From the NCBI RefSeq assembly GCF_030272615.1, contig NC_081408.1, forward strand, positions 407,327,889 through 407,391,888: a stretch of DNA of 64,000 nucleotides, written 5' to 3'. A program made the translations under genes and the position numbers. Shown in pieces: positions 1-10,474 of the stretch (positions within the stretch are counted from its first letter, which is position 1; each line of letters starts with the position of its first letter). The stretch is from Cryptomeria japonica (Eukaryota > Streptophyta > Pinopsida > Cupressales > Cupressaceae). The notes under the pieces were generated by a model, which made no database searches, was not told the DNA's origin, and saw only the letters and a list, made by a program, of their open reading frames with translations.

Positions 1-1
1 A

Positions 2-715
2 GAAGCAGAAAAGAAGAAAGCTGAAGATGCCAAGGAACAAGAAGTGGCCAAAAGCTCTCAGTTGGAGACTCCGAAGGCAACCGAAAGTCAACCGTCACCG
101 GTTGATCTTTCTAGTCCTGTCGATCTCCAATCTACAAGTGAGTCGGAGCTTATGCAGAGCATCAAGGTTTCTCAAGAGCGCCTTGAGATCATTCACAGGA
201 AAAAGGAACAAGACATCATTCAGGTAGCTGTAGACACACTTACCGGTTTAATCCCTGGTACTAATCTTCCTGACACTAATTCATCACTAGCACAACTCAA
301 ACTTCTGTGTACTATAGTGGATGATCAGGTGCAGAGCCTAGAAGAAGCAGCTGAGGCCAATGTAAAGAAAGAGCACCAAAAGGCTCTTAATGTTGCTCTG
401 GTGAAGAAACTGAATGAGCTTAGGACTGATTTGCTAAAGGATCAAAAGATCATAAGGAGTGCCTTGGATGAGCGAAACTTGCTGCTCAGCAAAATCTGTC
501 AACCTCATCTGTTTTATAATGATGTGCTAGCCAAGAAGCAACAGCTTCAAATGGACTTACAATCCTACTTGAGCACATTCAAAACTCCTTACAACTCCTT
601 TGCAGCATATGGGCAAACTGTTCACCAGTTCCAGATCCAATCAGCCAAGATAGAGCAAGAGATCAGCACAAGGTCTAGGGATTTGCAGGAGCTTCAACTG
701 GTATTACTTCCATGA
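2..715 (+). CDS. ORF2 C-terminal part of element A, coiled-coil protein (5' partial)
   Basis: The frame is open from the window edge to a stop at 713-715, about 237 codons. The start is outside the window. The first 20 residues are Lys/Glu/Ala-rich, then a Ser/Pro/Thr-rich linker, then a long helical region. A segment reading VDTLTGLIPGTN, followed by LAQLKLL and QVQSLEEAAEANV, aligns by eye with element B ORF2 at 41900-42030 (LDILSSLLPETD, LGQLVVS, EQLKTLE). The remainder is heptad-like and resembles the B and C tails. Decayed coding sequence continues in another frame to a stop near 927. The function is unknown. It is probably a structural or accessory retroelement protein. Confidence 0.7.
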   Translation, partial: EAEKKKAEDAKEQEVAKSSQLETPKATESQPSPVDLSSPVDLQSTSESELMQSIKVSQERLEIIHRKKEQDIIQVAVDTLTGLIPGTNLPDTNSSLAQLKLLCTIVDDQVQSLEEAAEANVKKEHQKALNVALVKKLNELRTDLLKDQKIIRSALDERNLLLSKICQPHLFYNDVLAKKQQLQMDLQSYLSTFKTPYNSFAAYGQTVHQFQIQSAKIEQEISTRSRDLQELQLVLLP

Positions 716-982
716 CTGCAAATTCTCCAGAAATGCTATCTGAACCTGGATGCCCTAACAGTCACTCAAGAGTTGAGCACAATAGATACCATGGAGGAAC
801 AGGTATCACAAATGTAGATAGAGAAGGAAGTGGCGACCTCCCTACTTGAGTCTTGGTCTCTTTCCATGAAACAATTTTTGCAGGACTACAAAGCGGTTTT
901 TAACAAGTATTCTTCATTATTGTCATAAAATTTTCTTATATATCCATGGAAACAGTTTTTTTTTTCAGCAGTACTTTGTCAT

Positions 983-1287
983 TGTTGGCAAAGGGGGAGA
1001 AGTCTATGGTTTTAAAATTTTGATGGTTTTAAAATTTTTGAAATTTTGATATATCAGGGGGAGAAGTATATCAGAGGGAGAAGTATCTGTTTTCAAATTT
1101 TGATATATGCTGGGATATATCTAATGATTATGCTCTGAATGCAAAATTTCTATACACTTTGTTGATTAAGGGATAGTGTATATGCTTAGGGGGAGCAATT
1201 TTGTTAATGGCAAGTTCTTGTTGTAAAACACTTAGATGTCAAAATTTTATTTTCCTAAGTGTTGCCATCAATGCCAAAGGGAGAGAT
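983..1287 (+). promoter_or_regulatory. Multiple polypurine tracts upstream of the A 3' LTR
   Basis: GGGGGAG-type tracts lie at about 991-1000, 1057-1064, 1074-1080 and 1189-1194, and the final tract (CCAAAGGGAGAGAT) abuts the LTR. The last is the expected plus-strand primer. Upstream copies resemble the multiple polypurine tracts described for Sirevirus Copia elements. Elements B, C and G show the same arrangement. Confidence 0.65.
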
Positions 1288-2460
1288 TGTTGGCATTTTT
1301 GATGTTTATGTTGTGATTGTCATTGATGGACACACACTTGTATTGAGATCTCCTTTATATGTATGAGCTCATGCTCAACCGGTATTTATTCCAACTGGTA
1401 TGTTGTATTCTAGTCTTTAGACTAGTAGTGATTTTGTAGAATGTGTTTCCCGGTCTGAAGCAACATGTCGACCCCAAGCGATTCATAGATCACAAGTGGT
1501 ACAAGGAAGCAAAGCGGCACAACACATTCTTACCAGTCTTCATTTTTGTCAAACCGGCAACCAGCATTTTGTATAAACCGGTAATACTTTGTGATGAGTT
1601 ACCAACTGGCATTTTGTGATGAGTTACCAATCCATCGATTGTTTGACGGTGACGACACATTGATGGTGATTCTTGTGTCGTGTTACTGAGTATGTCTAGA
1701 TTCACTGAACCTAGGAAATTGTAATGTAATCCTATTGGACTGACATGAAATTAGATTCCTTTAAAAGGACATCATGTCTAGGGTTTTTGAGTTGTTGAAG
1801 AAGTTGCGAATAGGGTTTATGTTGAGCTAGGGTTTAAGGTGGAAGTGGAGAGCGATCTTATCAGAGAAGATCAAGTTGTAACTGAGAGAGAGATAGAGGA
1901 GACTGAAGTAATGCTGGAATGCATTAGCTATGAGCAATACTAGATCTAACCAAGCAATTTGTGCTAGTAGATAGATCAAACACTTGTTGATTACTCACAT
2001 CTTTAACAAGTCAGTAGCCCTTAACCAGGTAGGCCTCAAAGCCTTTGTAAAATCCTCTAACAAGGTGGTTCACACATGTGAATCTAAAATCCTCTAACAA
2101 GGTAGTCTTTAATCGGACTTATCTCCTAACAGAGATTGAGATTCCTAACAGGATCTATTTTGGTGAAGAACATTGTAAGACCTTAACCGGTCTGACCTTA
2201 ACCGGTCTGGTTTCTATTCTGCATATAGTGACTTGTGAGTTCCATCTCACTGTGGTTTTTCCCAGTTGGGTTTCCATGTCAAATATCTTGTGTTATGGTT
2301 GTATTACTTTTGTGGGTGAATGTTTTATTCGCATCTTGGTTGGTATGTGTGGTAACCGGTTTGATTGTTAGACTGCTTTACTGGTTTATCTTTAGACTGT
2401 GTAAGTGTTTTAGTGCAAAGATTTTTGGCATACTAATTCACCCCCCCCTCTTAGTATTCA
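1288..2460 (+). repeat. 3' LTR of element A
   Basis: The LTR starts TGTTGGCA directly after the polypurine tract and ends near TATTCA, just past a C-rich box (ATTCACCCCCCCC) typical of plant Copia LTR ends. It is about 1.17 kb. The palindrome ACCGGT and its decayed forms occur repeatedly (near 1379, 1575, 2186, 2200, 2354), including a short tandem pair at 2181-2208. Small open frames inside it look like chance ORFs. The exact end could be 2460 or 2463. Confidence 0.7.
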
Positions 2461-2780
2461 TCAGATACAGCCTCTCCTACGCTAAAATGTGGGCGTACAC
2501 GCTGAAATGCGAGTGCCTGCACTGAAAAGACCAAAAGAGTTAGCAGATTTCAAAATGGAAGCAGGAAATTAATTTAAAAATAGGGTCTCGCACTGGTGTG
2601 CCTGCACTCACAGTGATACACCTGTGCACACACTGAAAAGTTTTTCTGTCACACTAAACCCGATTCGCTCATGCTGATTTGCAGGTGGTCGTGCGGTTCC
2701 GATACCTGTGACTTGCACACTCACAAAAAATCACAAAAATGTTAGATTTAGGGACGTGTGTCCCATCGGGCGTGCCAGAA
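2461..2780 (-). other. Leader of Ty3-type element F with primer-binding-site-like tract
   Basis: No gene is seen here. Read on the minus strand, 2777-2760 is TGGCACGCCCGATGGGAC, which has the look of a plant Ty3 primer-binding site. It lies 3 nt beyond the TG/CA end at 2781. This makes the sequence to the right a 5' LTR on the minus strand and this stretch the start of the internal region, cut off at 2460 by element A. I did not identify the primer tRNA. Confidence 0.5.
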
Positions 2781-3673
2781 TGAAGAGGGTAAAAACCAAC
2801 AAGGTGAATTCAGATAATGCTAGAGCTTTCACAGGTTCTTAAGTTACTCAATTTTTCCTCAACCATGGTATTTACCTAAACACATCTTCTAATTATTATC
2901 CGCAAGGAAATGGCTTAGCCGTGTCAACAAATAAAAACCTTATTCAACTCATCAAAAGAATAGGAGCTGAGCATTAAAAAGAATGCCACAAACACTTAAG
3001 AAGTGTGCTCCATTGAACTGAGTGACCCCTAAACAAATATTGAAAAACTCCCCATATGAAATTGTGTATGGTAAGGAAACTCAATTCCTAGTTTCTTTAG
3101 AGATCACTTCTTTGTAGCTTTTAAAATCTCCAGAGTTAGAAGATAATGAACCCATGAAAGTAAGATTGGTAGAACTCTTAGAATTGTAAGAAAAGAGGGA
3201 GAAATATTTCAATTCCTTCCATAACAAGAAACAAATTGTTAAGAGATGATTTGACAAAAAGAGTTCAAACCTAAGGTTTAAATGCGGTGACCTTGTTTTA
3301 AAATATAATGATCGAGATGCTAAACCAGGTCAGCACACAAAGTTTGATACCTATGGGAGGGTCCTTTCCATATCCTCGAATGCAAAGAATTCAATGCCTT
3401 CACTCTAGAAGATATTCAAGGTGAAATGCTCAGGATTCCAGTTAATGGATTCTATCTTAAACCTTTTAATTAAGTTTGATGAGTTTTAATAGTGGAAATA
3501 TTATAAATAGTGTGTTTCTCATTTCTCGGAGGCCGCTTTGTCATTGTCTAAAATTTTGAAGTTCTTAAGCCCTTTTAATTTTTGAAAATTGAGAAGATTT
3601 GGCAAAAAAAAAGAAAACAACATAATTCCAAGAAAAGAGCTGAAGAGGGTAAAAACCAACAAGGTGAATTCAG
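2781..3673. repeat. 33-bp direct repeats flanking an integrase scrap
   Basis: The same 33 bp (beginning TGAAGAGGGTAAAAACC) occurs at 2781-2813 and 3641-3673 without a mismatch. The repeats enclose 827 bp that carry a plus-strand integrase fragment. The left copy starts the F LTR, so the insert plus a duplicated LTR tip were added later. This is far too long for a normal 4-6 bp target duplication. Confidence 0.8.
2814..3480 (+). pseudogene. Ty3-type integrase C-terminal fragment
   Basis: The translation shows a decayed Ty3 integrase core: SDNARAF (second catalytic Asp), then HGIYLNTSSNYYPQGNGLAV with the usual E changed to V, then STNKNLIQLIKRIG. A C-terminal domain follows with CGDLVLKYNDRDAKPGQHTK near 3280-3345. 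There are many stops and frameshifts, so it is dead. The strand is opposite to F and to the Tat element, so it is a separate scrap. The N-terminal zinc-binding part and the first catalytic Asp are absent. Confidence 0.75.
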
Positions 3674-4215
3674 GTGGTTAGTATGCAAAAAAAAGCACTA
3701 AAACATATTAAAAACATGGAACATAAATCAAACCACATGAAAACATAAAGACAATGTTTATACCTTGCAAACTTGTACCTTCTCCCTCGGATCAAGCTTG
3801 GTGAAGTGAAGGTGCCCCTTGATGATGCTCCACTTGATATGCTCCTTTGAGTGAATTGAATGTAGTTGGCTCTCCAATATTGTGCACAAATGATGTGATG
3901 GATTAAGGATTGAAGGATGAAATGGCTAAGTATGGATGAGTGCTAATTTTGGCATGGTAAGGATGCAAGGATGGTTTCTTGGGCACAAAATAATAGCATG
4001 GATTTACTAAACTTGGACATGAGATATCAGGGAATGAAGTCCTGAATTTATAGGAAGAGAGGAGGAGAAATGGAGGGCTAGGATTGACCTAAGATGGAGG
4101 GTCAGGATTCCTTGTGAGCCCACACAAGGCCCAAGAGGAGGTGTGGAGACCAAGAGATATGCCTTAAAGGCATTTATTGTCTCCACACTCCTCAAGGTTC
4201 ATTGGGAAGACTTCT

Positions 4216-5270
4216 TGTGTGTGTGAAAAGTGGAATAAGAACCTGTATTTGCAAGACAACACTTCAATCAAGTCATTACATGCATGGTTAGACAGATATA
4301 AGTATGAATAATAAAACCATAACAAATCAACCCATTGCCTTCTAAAAGATGTGAGTATAAGTTTTCTCTTAGATTATAATCAATACCAGTGACTAGCCAA
4401 TATCAAGACGAAGGATTTTAATTTATATGCACATGATGAATGCTAGATGTATGTAATATTAATCTAACAAGATTTTTGCAATATTAAGCTAAATGATTTA
4501 ATCAATATGAAACAATTAACATGCAATATATCAATGAGTCTAGAGAAAAAACACATAATAACAATATATTCTCTAGCCTCCAGGATCTTTTTTCAATGAG
4601 AGATGAGAGCCTGAATTTATAGAAAATTTAGAAAGAAACCAACGGCTGAGATCAAATGATGATGAGCGGTCGAGATTTTCCAAGAGGAAGCACAATCCAG
4701 GTGAATTGATGTGATTGGATGCTTTTCTCAGTTTTAACGGAAATTGAACTAAAAATAAGATTAAATCAAGCAAAAATTGATTTATTCTCTATTTCATTCA
4801 ATTTTAATATTTGATTGTTTTAATTGCTTTCTTTGAGATTATCCATCAGTTTTTAATTTGTTTTTCAAGATTATCTCCAACTGATTTCTTTTCACAAATT
4901 TTTGATTTTTTTTGGTCAATTAATTCCTTTTTTGATTTATTTCCATTTTTGAAGATTTGTGCTCAATTGATTTATTTAATTAAATTCCTCTTTTTGATGA
5001 TTTAATGGCAAATTGATTTATTTAATTAAATATGCTAGGATATTTAATAAAATAAATAAGATAATTGTTTAAAATGATTTACTTGGAATGATTTAATTAA
5101 TTAAATAAGTATTTAATTAATATTGATTGATTAATTTTGCCATGTGACATTTGATGATTAAAGAATTAATTGTGTGCTCAAAATTTATTTAATTGCCTTT
5201 GGCTAGGACCCTGGTGACGTTGTCGAGATTAGGGGCCCATAGTTTAGATGACCATTTTTAGGGTATTACA
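4216..5270 (-). repeat. 3' LTR of the Tat element
   Basis: It is nearly identical to 24581-25635 throughout. In plus orientation it starts TGTGTG and ends GGGTATTACA, so on the element strand it begins TGTAATACCC, a common Ty3 start. The left copy has two extra TG units at its outer edge. It is strongly AT-rich in the middle, with repeated tttaatta motifs. No coding capacity is apparent. Confidence 0.85.
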
Positions 5271-5283
5271 TTTGCCCCTCTTT
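5271..5283 (-). promoter_or_regulatory. Polypurine tract of the Tat element
   Basis: On the minus strand the bases directly before the LTR read AAAGAGGGGCAAA. That is a purine-rich plus-strand primer at the expected place and supports the minus orientation. Confidence 0.65.
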
Positions 5284-5347
5284 GAATTAATGTGCAAGCA
5301 GCGCGTTAGTTCAAAGAAAATTTGATGTCTAGGAGACGCTAGTTCTG

Positions 5348-5585
5348 AACTTGATTGATCACGAACTAGATTAAAAGCGAGGTGTTTAGCTTGATTCGAA
5401 GCGACAAAGCTGAATGAAGTCTTATTAAAGCGACACCGATCCCGAACTTGATTGAACTAGGAACGATAGAAAACAAAAGATACCAAACTTGAACTTGATT
5501 GATCAAGAAGCAGATCTTACTGATCTAGAACTTGATTGATCAAGATACGATAAAGATAAACTGTTCAGCTTGATCAAGAAATGAA
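5348..5585. repeat. Irregular AACTTGATTGATCAAG repeats
   Basis: The motif GAACTTGATTGATCAAGA, or a close variant, occurs near 5352, 5452, 5492, 5530 and 5568, separated by 35-100 bp. Its core TTGATCAA is palindromic. It lies in the untranslated stretch between the 3' LTR and the antisense gene. The rest of 5586-6440 shows no gene. Confidence 0.6.
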
Positions 5586-6440
5586 TACTGAACACTTGCT
5601 TAGATTGAGCGTGATTAAAGAAACTCCTTAACGTTAAGAGATTTATTCAGATAAAAGACAAATATCAGTTTGATATGAAGCGATGAAACTAATATGCCCC
5701 TAGTGATGAGGTCTTATTTGATGGATTTTAGTTGAAAAAGATTTTTTTTTCTGCTTTCAATGAAGATTTGAAATTTTTCTCGACATTGAAGAATGTGAGG
5801 TCATAAGGTCACAAGTAAGCCCCCTCGGGAGCGAAATCGAAAGATAGCAAGGGTGCATAATGATTATAGGCAATTTTTAGCCATGATAAGTTGTTTGAGC
5901 ACAAATTGAATCAGAGGAATTTTTAAAAATTTAGCGAGAAATTGAGCGCAAAGTTGATTTGCAGAAATTAAATTGAGATTCGGCGTTGGTTAATGAGAAA
6001 TTGAGTGCAATTAGAAGAAAGAATGAGCAGCTGATGAAAAGAGCGCTAAGTGGTCTAGATTCTGAAATTGACTAGCAAAATGATCTCGAATTTTGATTTC
6101 GATCCCAAAAATGGAATCAGAACGGTCAAATTAGCTACGGGTACAATTTTCGTGTCCATAGGAGCAAGTTAAAAAATTAGGTTTTTGGCTAAATATGGGA
6201 CAAAAGTGTCATTTTCAATTCATTTTAACCCTCCAAATTTGAAAATTCAAAAAACCTTATGTGGAGAAAATGGTGGTCCCTACTCATCAGCATCAATTCA
6301 AGTGCCAGAGAAGACATAATTGACCTCAAAACTATGAGCCAACGGTAAGTGATCGATCTTAAGCCTGTTTGTGTTTCCAATTTTGAATTTTTTTAATGCA
6401 TTTTTAAAGTTTTCCACATGTTTTGGGTCAGGTATCCCGG

Positions 6441-6676
6441 TTTATCGTGCGAGACAAGTTCCTGTCTCATACGAAAAAACTGGTAAAAAGTCTTTAGTCA
6501 TTTGAGCCCATTAGTTTTGTCATTCTAGGGCCACCCATGTCTCGTACGAGAGGTCTGTAACAAGACCATTTTGTCATGTGAAGTCTAATAAATTGTTGTT
6601 TGAGCTTGTTTTGTCATACGACACCTATTCTTGACTCGTACGAGATTCTGCTTCTCTGTGCTTTGTCGTACGAGAG
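6441..6676. repeat. CGTACG motif cluster 1, upstream of the antisense gene
   Basis: Variants of TCGTACGA recur at about 6444 (tcgtgcgaga), 6467 (catacga), 6541 (ctcgtacgag), 6614 (catacgac), 6635 (ctcgtacgag) and 6666 (tcgtacgag). The perfect core is self-complementary. The cluster ends about 225 bp before the plus-strand mobile-domain gene. The same motif is clustered upstream of gag and beside the 5' LTR of this element. Confidence 0.7.
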
Positions 6677-6900
6677 ACAGTGAGCATTTTTGAAGGTGTA
6701 AACGTGAATTTTTGATTTTGCATTTGACTTAGTTGGATTTGCATGATGTTTTGCTTCTCTTGTAGGCTCATTTGGCATGTTTTTCTGATGCTTCATTGTT
6801 GGGTTTTTGGTAGGTTCGATTACCTCCTATTTTATTTAGATGTGTGTACCCTCCTACCATGGCATTGGTGTGACATTTATCTAAAGTTGAGTAGGCTCAT

Positions 6901-8651
6901 GTTGATTTGTGGGGCTTGACTCATCTGTTGGGATTACTTGATATCCGTGTGAATCATAGAATGCTCACAGCATTGGTAGAGCGTTTTCATTCAGAGCATA
7001 ACACATTTCATCTATCGATGGGGGAGTTGACTATCACTCCTAAGGATGTATACAGGATCCTTCATATCCCTTTTGCTAGGGATAAGGTGAATTATGATTC
7101 AGGGCACCTTCCAGGATTGCAAGCAGTCAGGCATGTCTTCGGGGATCCTGATATTTTGACTCATTCCATGAGTTGGGATATTCTTATGAGCAGGTACAGT
7201 GAGGAGTATCCTCTGGCATGCATCCTAGCGGGATTCATAGGCTATTTTCTTATGCCAGACAGAGGGCAGTAGGGCTTTTAGTGCGGATGGGGCCAGATGT
7301 TAGAGAGGTCGATAGAGACTCCTCAGAGACTTGGCTAGGGCTCTTGTTTATTGGCCCACATGTATTGAGAGATGCATGAGATCGTATACAGAGATGGGCG
7401 GAGCATGGCCGCTGGTGTGTATATTTTGCAGGTGTGGGCTTGGGATCACCTTCCCGTGTGTCGACCGATAGTAGCTGATAGCAGAGAGCCTGGACAACCA
7501 ATCATTTATAGGTATGCTAGATATATTACACAACCCCATCTAGGCAAGACAGATTTCTGGAGATGGCAGCTCGATGACCTGATATCCATCGTATGGAGAC
7601 CATACAGAGGTTTGGAGCCATGGGATGACTGGGGGCTAGTTCGCAGGGACCTGTTTGTTACACGCCCACTGATCGGTAGGTCACAGACCATTATGGAGCG
7701 ATTCATCATTTTGCGGGTGATGAGGTAGTATGGCCGGCCTCAGGGGATCTCACAGAAGTATATAGCTTATGCTCGATATGCAGATGAGGAGAGATAGGGA
7801 TGGTCTCCACGATTATCATACGATTTGGCGATGCAGAAGTTGATAGGGTTACACCGCCTGAGGTGGGATTACTTGGATGATGTAGTGGATGCGAGGGTAT
7901 TGCCCCAATATGGAGATCATTTTCAGTAGCATCTATTCCCACATTTTATAGATCTAGGTGAGCAAGCTCCTCAGATTGAGGATGTTGAGGATGAGGCCCC
8001 TGCACCGACACAGGGACAGGGCCAGAGGCAGGGTCTTGTATAGAGAGATGAGGTTCCACAATGGGGTAGTGGTGATCCAGGTGCTAGCAGTAGCAGGGTG
8101 CCAGTTGAGGGAGGAGAGAAAAGGGGTGAGGGTGGATCCCTAGGAGGAGTGGGTATGAGACTAGGTGGGACAGAGGAGGTGGAGATGGGGGTGGAGAGCC
8201 TACGAGAGAGCAAGGGACAGACGCTGGACGGTTGATGAGGGAACATCTTGCAGAGCTGCAGTCACAGTTACTAGTGGCTCATACTCAGCTGGCGGAGCGA
8301 GACTGGCAGCTAGCCGAGATGAGGACTAAGCATGATCGTCAGATTGCCGAGGTGAGGATTGAGTGTGATCGTCAGATTGCCAAGGTGAGGACTAGGCATG
8401 ATCGTCAGATCGCAGCGCTGAGAGCGGAGATGAGAGAAGAGATAGATCCCCTACAATAGGAGGTCCTTCACCAGTCTAGTAGGGCATCTTACTATGTTGC
8501 AGCGTATAGTGTTGTAGTTCCTATTGCGCAGGAGGTGATACCTTATTCACAGTATATGGCACGGTCAGAGGGAGTGCGGGTGCCTCGTCAAGATCCCAGA
8601 CATCAGGCTCCTCCTCCACCACCAGGCGATGAGGGAGAGGGTGCTAGTTAG
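6901..8651 (+). pseudogene. Antisense plant mobile domain (PMD, MAIN-like) protein with coiled-coil tail
   Basis: The translation opens LWGLTHLLGLLDIRVNHRML, then ALVERFHSEHNTFHL and GELTITPKDVYRILHIPF. This is the characteristic N-terminal core of the aminotransferase-like plant mobile domain. A further stretch reads YILQVWAWDHLPVCRP, matching the family's conserved Trp-rich helix, then FWRWQLDDLISIVWRPYRGL. The C-terminal third is Gly/Gln-rich, followed by three 11-residue repeats ending DRQIA and a Pro-rich end (PPPPPGDEGE). Stops occur at 7270, 7726 and 8457, and frame changes near 7270-7372 leave it broken. It lies antisense to pol, between integrase and the 3' LTR. Extra antisense ORFs are known in plant Tat elements. 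The function is unknown; related host proteins act in transposon silencing and meristem maintenance. The true start is unclear. Confidence 0.8.
8321..8419 (+). repeat. Three 33-bp tandem repeats encoding DRQIA units
   Basis: Units at 8321-8353, 8354-8386 and 8387-8419 each encode 11 residues of the form (M/V)R-x3-DRQIA-x. They form a charged coiled coil in the mobile-domain protein. Unit length is constant and in frame. Confidence 0.8.
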
Positions 8652-10160
8652 ATGATTTCTTTTTGTAGCTCAGATATTGTTTGTATACACACCCATTTTT
8701 TGTAGCCTATATGATTCTTGCTCCGATGGGAGTTTGTATATGTCTTTTGACATCATTTTGTACCTTAAACTTGACATGATATATATACGTGATCCGATTT
8801 GACTTCATCGTACCTGTGTTGATTTGCTTATGAGATATCCTTTATATGCTTTATTCTATATGTATGCATTTCTTTTCAGCATGAATGTATGAATGCAAAT
8901 GATCAAGAATGTCTATTTTTGTTTCTTTTCATATGCACATAAATGAATGAGTATGAGTACTATGAATAATGCAATGTTTTCATTTTTCTATGCAATAAGA
9001 TGAATGCAGATGAGTAATAATGAATGTATGAATCTATATAATATGTTTATGTATGCAGCTAACACCTCAAAACACAAGTACTCAATCGGAGAAATGATGA
9101 AAAGATACCACCGAGTGAAGAAATGATGACGCTCCCGACTCTCGTTCAAAAGATAAAGAGATCTTTGTTATTATACCAAAATCACTCCAAATTCACAAAA
9201 TGCAGAATGAAATGCAAGATGAGATGCAAAATGAGATGAAACCTAAACCTAGTCACTGGATTTGAATAGCTTAATTTTCATCATTGAGCGCTTTACAATT
9301 ATAGGAGGTAAAATAGAGTTCATTTCTTTTCATGTGCAATATTAATTATCTTGTTCGCAATGACCCTTTTTTCGTTCATATCCTTGGATAAATTACACAT
9401 GGACCCGAATTGCACAATAAAGAAATGCCCTCAAAACAGGCAAAGAAATGATGGGAACCTCCTTGTAGCATTCAAATAAGTGGAGTTGAGGTATGTGAGG
9501 CGATTTCACCTTGATGTGAAGGCTCTTATCATAGACACCCAGCTAATTGAGATGTTTTTAGATCATTAGAATCATTCCTACAAGCAGAAAACAAAGAAAA
9601 TATTATGCCCCCAATCCTTGCTCCTTTTAGTCAAGATAGACTTCCTCGAGTTACTCAGAGGGATAATAATCGAAAACCAATATAAAAGACAACACACAAA
9701 AAAAATTTCATGCATATCTCAAACATTTAAGTGATTGTTTTCCATTTTGTTTTGCTTGTGTACTCAGTGATAAAACTCTTTAGTAGTCAGGAGACATGTG
9801 ACTGACTTAGAGTGGATGACCAGGTTTCATTGACGGAAAGATGACTTGTTTAACACTGCTTAGGATATGTAATGTGCTCTGTTGATTACCTAAGACTAGG
9901 ACATTGATCGGTTTCAAGCCATAAAGGTTCCAATGAACTAGGATGTCACAAGAGTGATGAAAATATATACAAGTGAAAGTAAATATGCAGAAAAGCAGAA
10001 ATGTCAACGTTGCGTTGATAGATGGAGCACTTGAGTACAAGAGGCACCTGTTTACCAGGTTTTCACCTGCTTGGCAAAGATTCATACATTTTTTTTTTAT
10101 CCAGGTGCCTGTTTACCAGGTTTTCACCAGGGAATTTTCTCTCTTTTTTCTTTTTTTTTT
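8652..10160. other. Untranslated stretch between antisense gene and integrase
   Basis: No supported gene is present. The sequence is AT-rich. Around 8880-9060 it is rich in atgaatg/tgaatg words, a low-complexity drift. Near 10040-10135 the phrase CCTGTTTACCAGGTTTTCACC appears twice. Confidence 0.5.
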
Positions 10161-10299
10161 CTTCGGGACTTTTTCTGATTTTTAGGATTTCTTCAGGACA
10201 TTTTCTTATTTTTATGATTTCTTCAGGACATTTTCTGATTTTTTGGATTTCTTTAGGACATTTTCTGATTTTATGATTTCTTCAGGACGTTTTCTGCTG
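10161..10299. repeat. 30-bp tandem repeat, about 4.6 copies
   Basis: Units begin at 10161, 10191, 10221, 10251 (29 bp) and 10280, each of the form cttcaggacattttctgatt plus a variable ttttaggattt end. It sits 3' of the Tat integrase. It does not look coding on either strand, although it holds one plus-strand frame open. Confidence 0.8.
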
Positions 10300-10474
10300 T
10301 AAAAGTTGCTGGAGCAGAAAATATTTAGGTGAAGAATTTCTTCAGATGGATGGTGTTGATCGGTTCGCGGAGTTGTTCTCCCTCCGATGTTGAAAGTTGA
10401 TAAGCACTAGAGCCAAAAGCTATAGTAATGATATAGGGACCCAGCCAGTTGGGTTCAAACTTCCCTTTGTTATC

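Larger units (their letters stand above)
1..2460 (+). mobile_element. Element A: 3' part of a pol-less LTR retrotransposon
   Basis: The window opens inside a coiled-coil gene, followed by a 3' untranslated stretch with several GGGGGAG tracts, a polypurine tract, and an LTR starting TGTTGG and ending near TTCA. The layout matches the 3' half of complete element B (36117-44117) and of element C. No protease, RT or integrase reading is present between the gene and the LTR. The 5' LTR and ORF1 lie outside the window. I infer that A was inserted into the leader of the minus-strand Ty3 element F, whose sequence begins directly after the LTR. The target duplication cannot be checked because the left end is missing. 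Confidence 0.75.
2781..4215 (-). repeat. 5' LTR of element F, left part (interrupted)
   Basis: In plus orientation the LTR begins TGAAGAGGG at 2781. It is broken by an integrase scrap and then by the Tat element at 4216. It resumes at 25641 and ends ...TGTCTACA at 26340. The joined LTR is about 1.28 kb without the inserts. The continuity argument is the near-match target duplication cttct/cttcc around the Tat insertion and the terminal TG/CA. No gene is seen at 3674-4215. Confidence 0.5.

Noticed and set aside
2078-2525. Two open frames of 96-97 codons in the A LTR
   Set aside because: They overlap each other in different frames, lie within an LTR and show no family motif.
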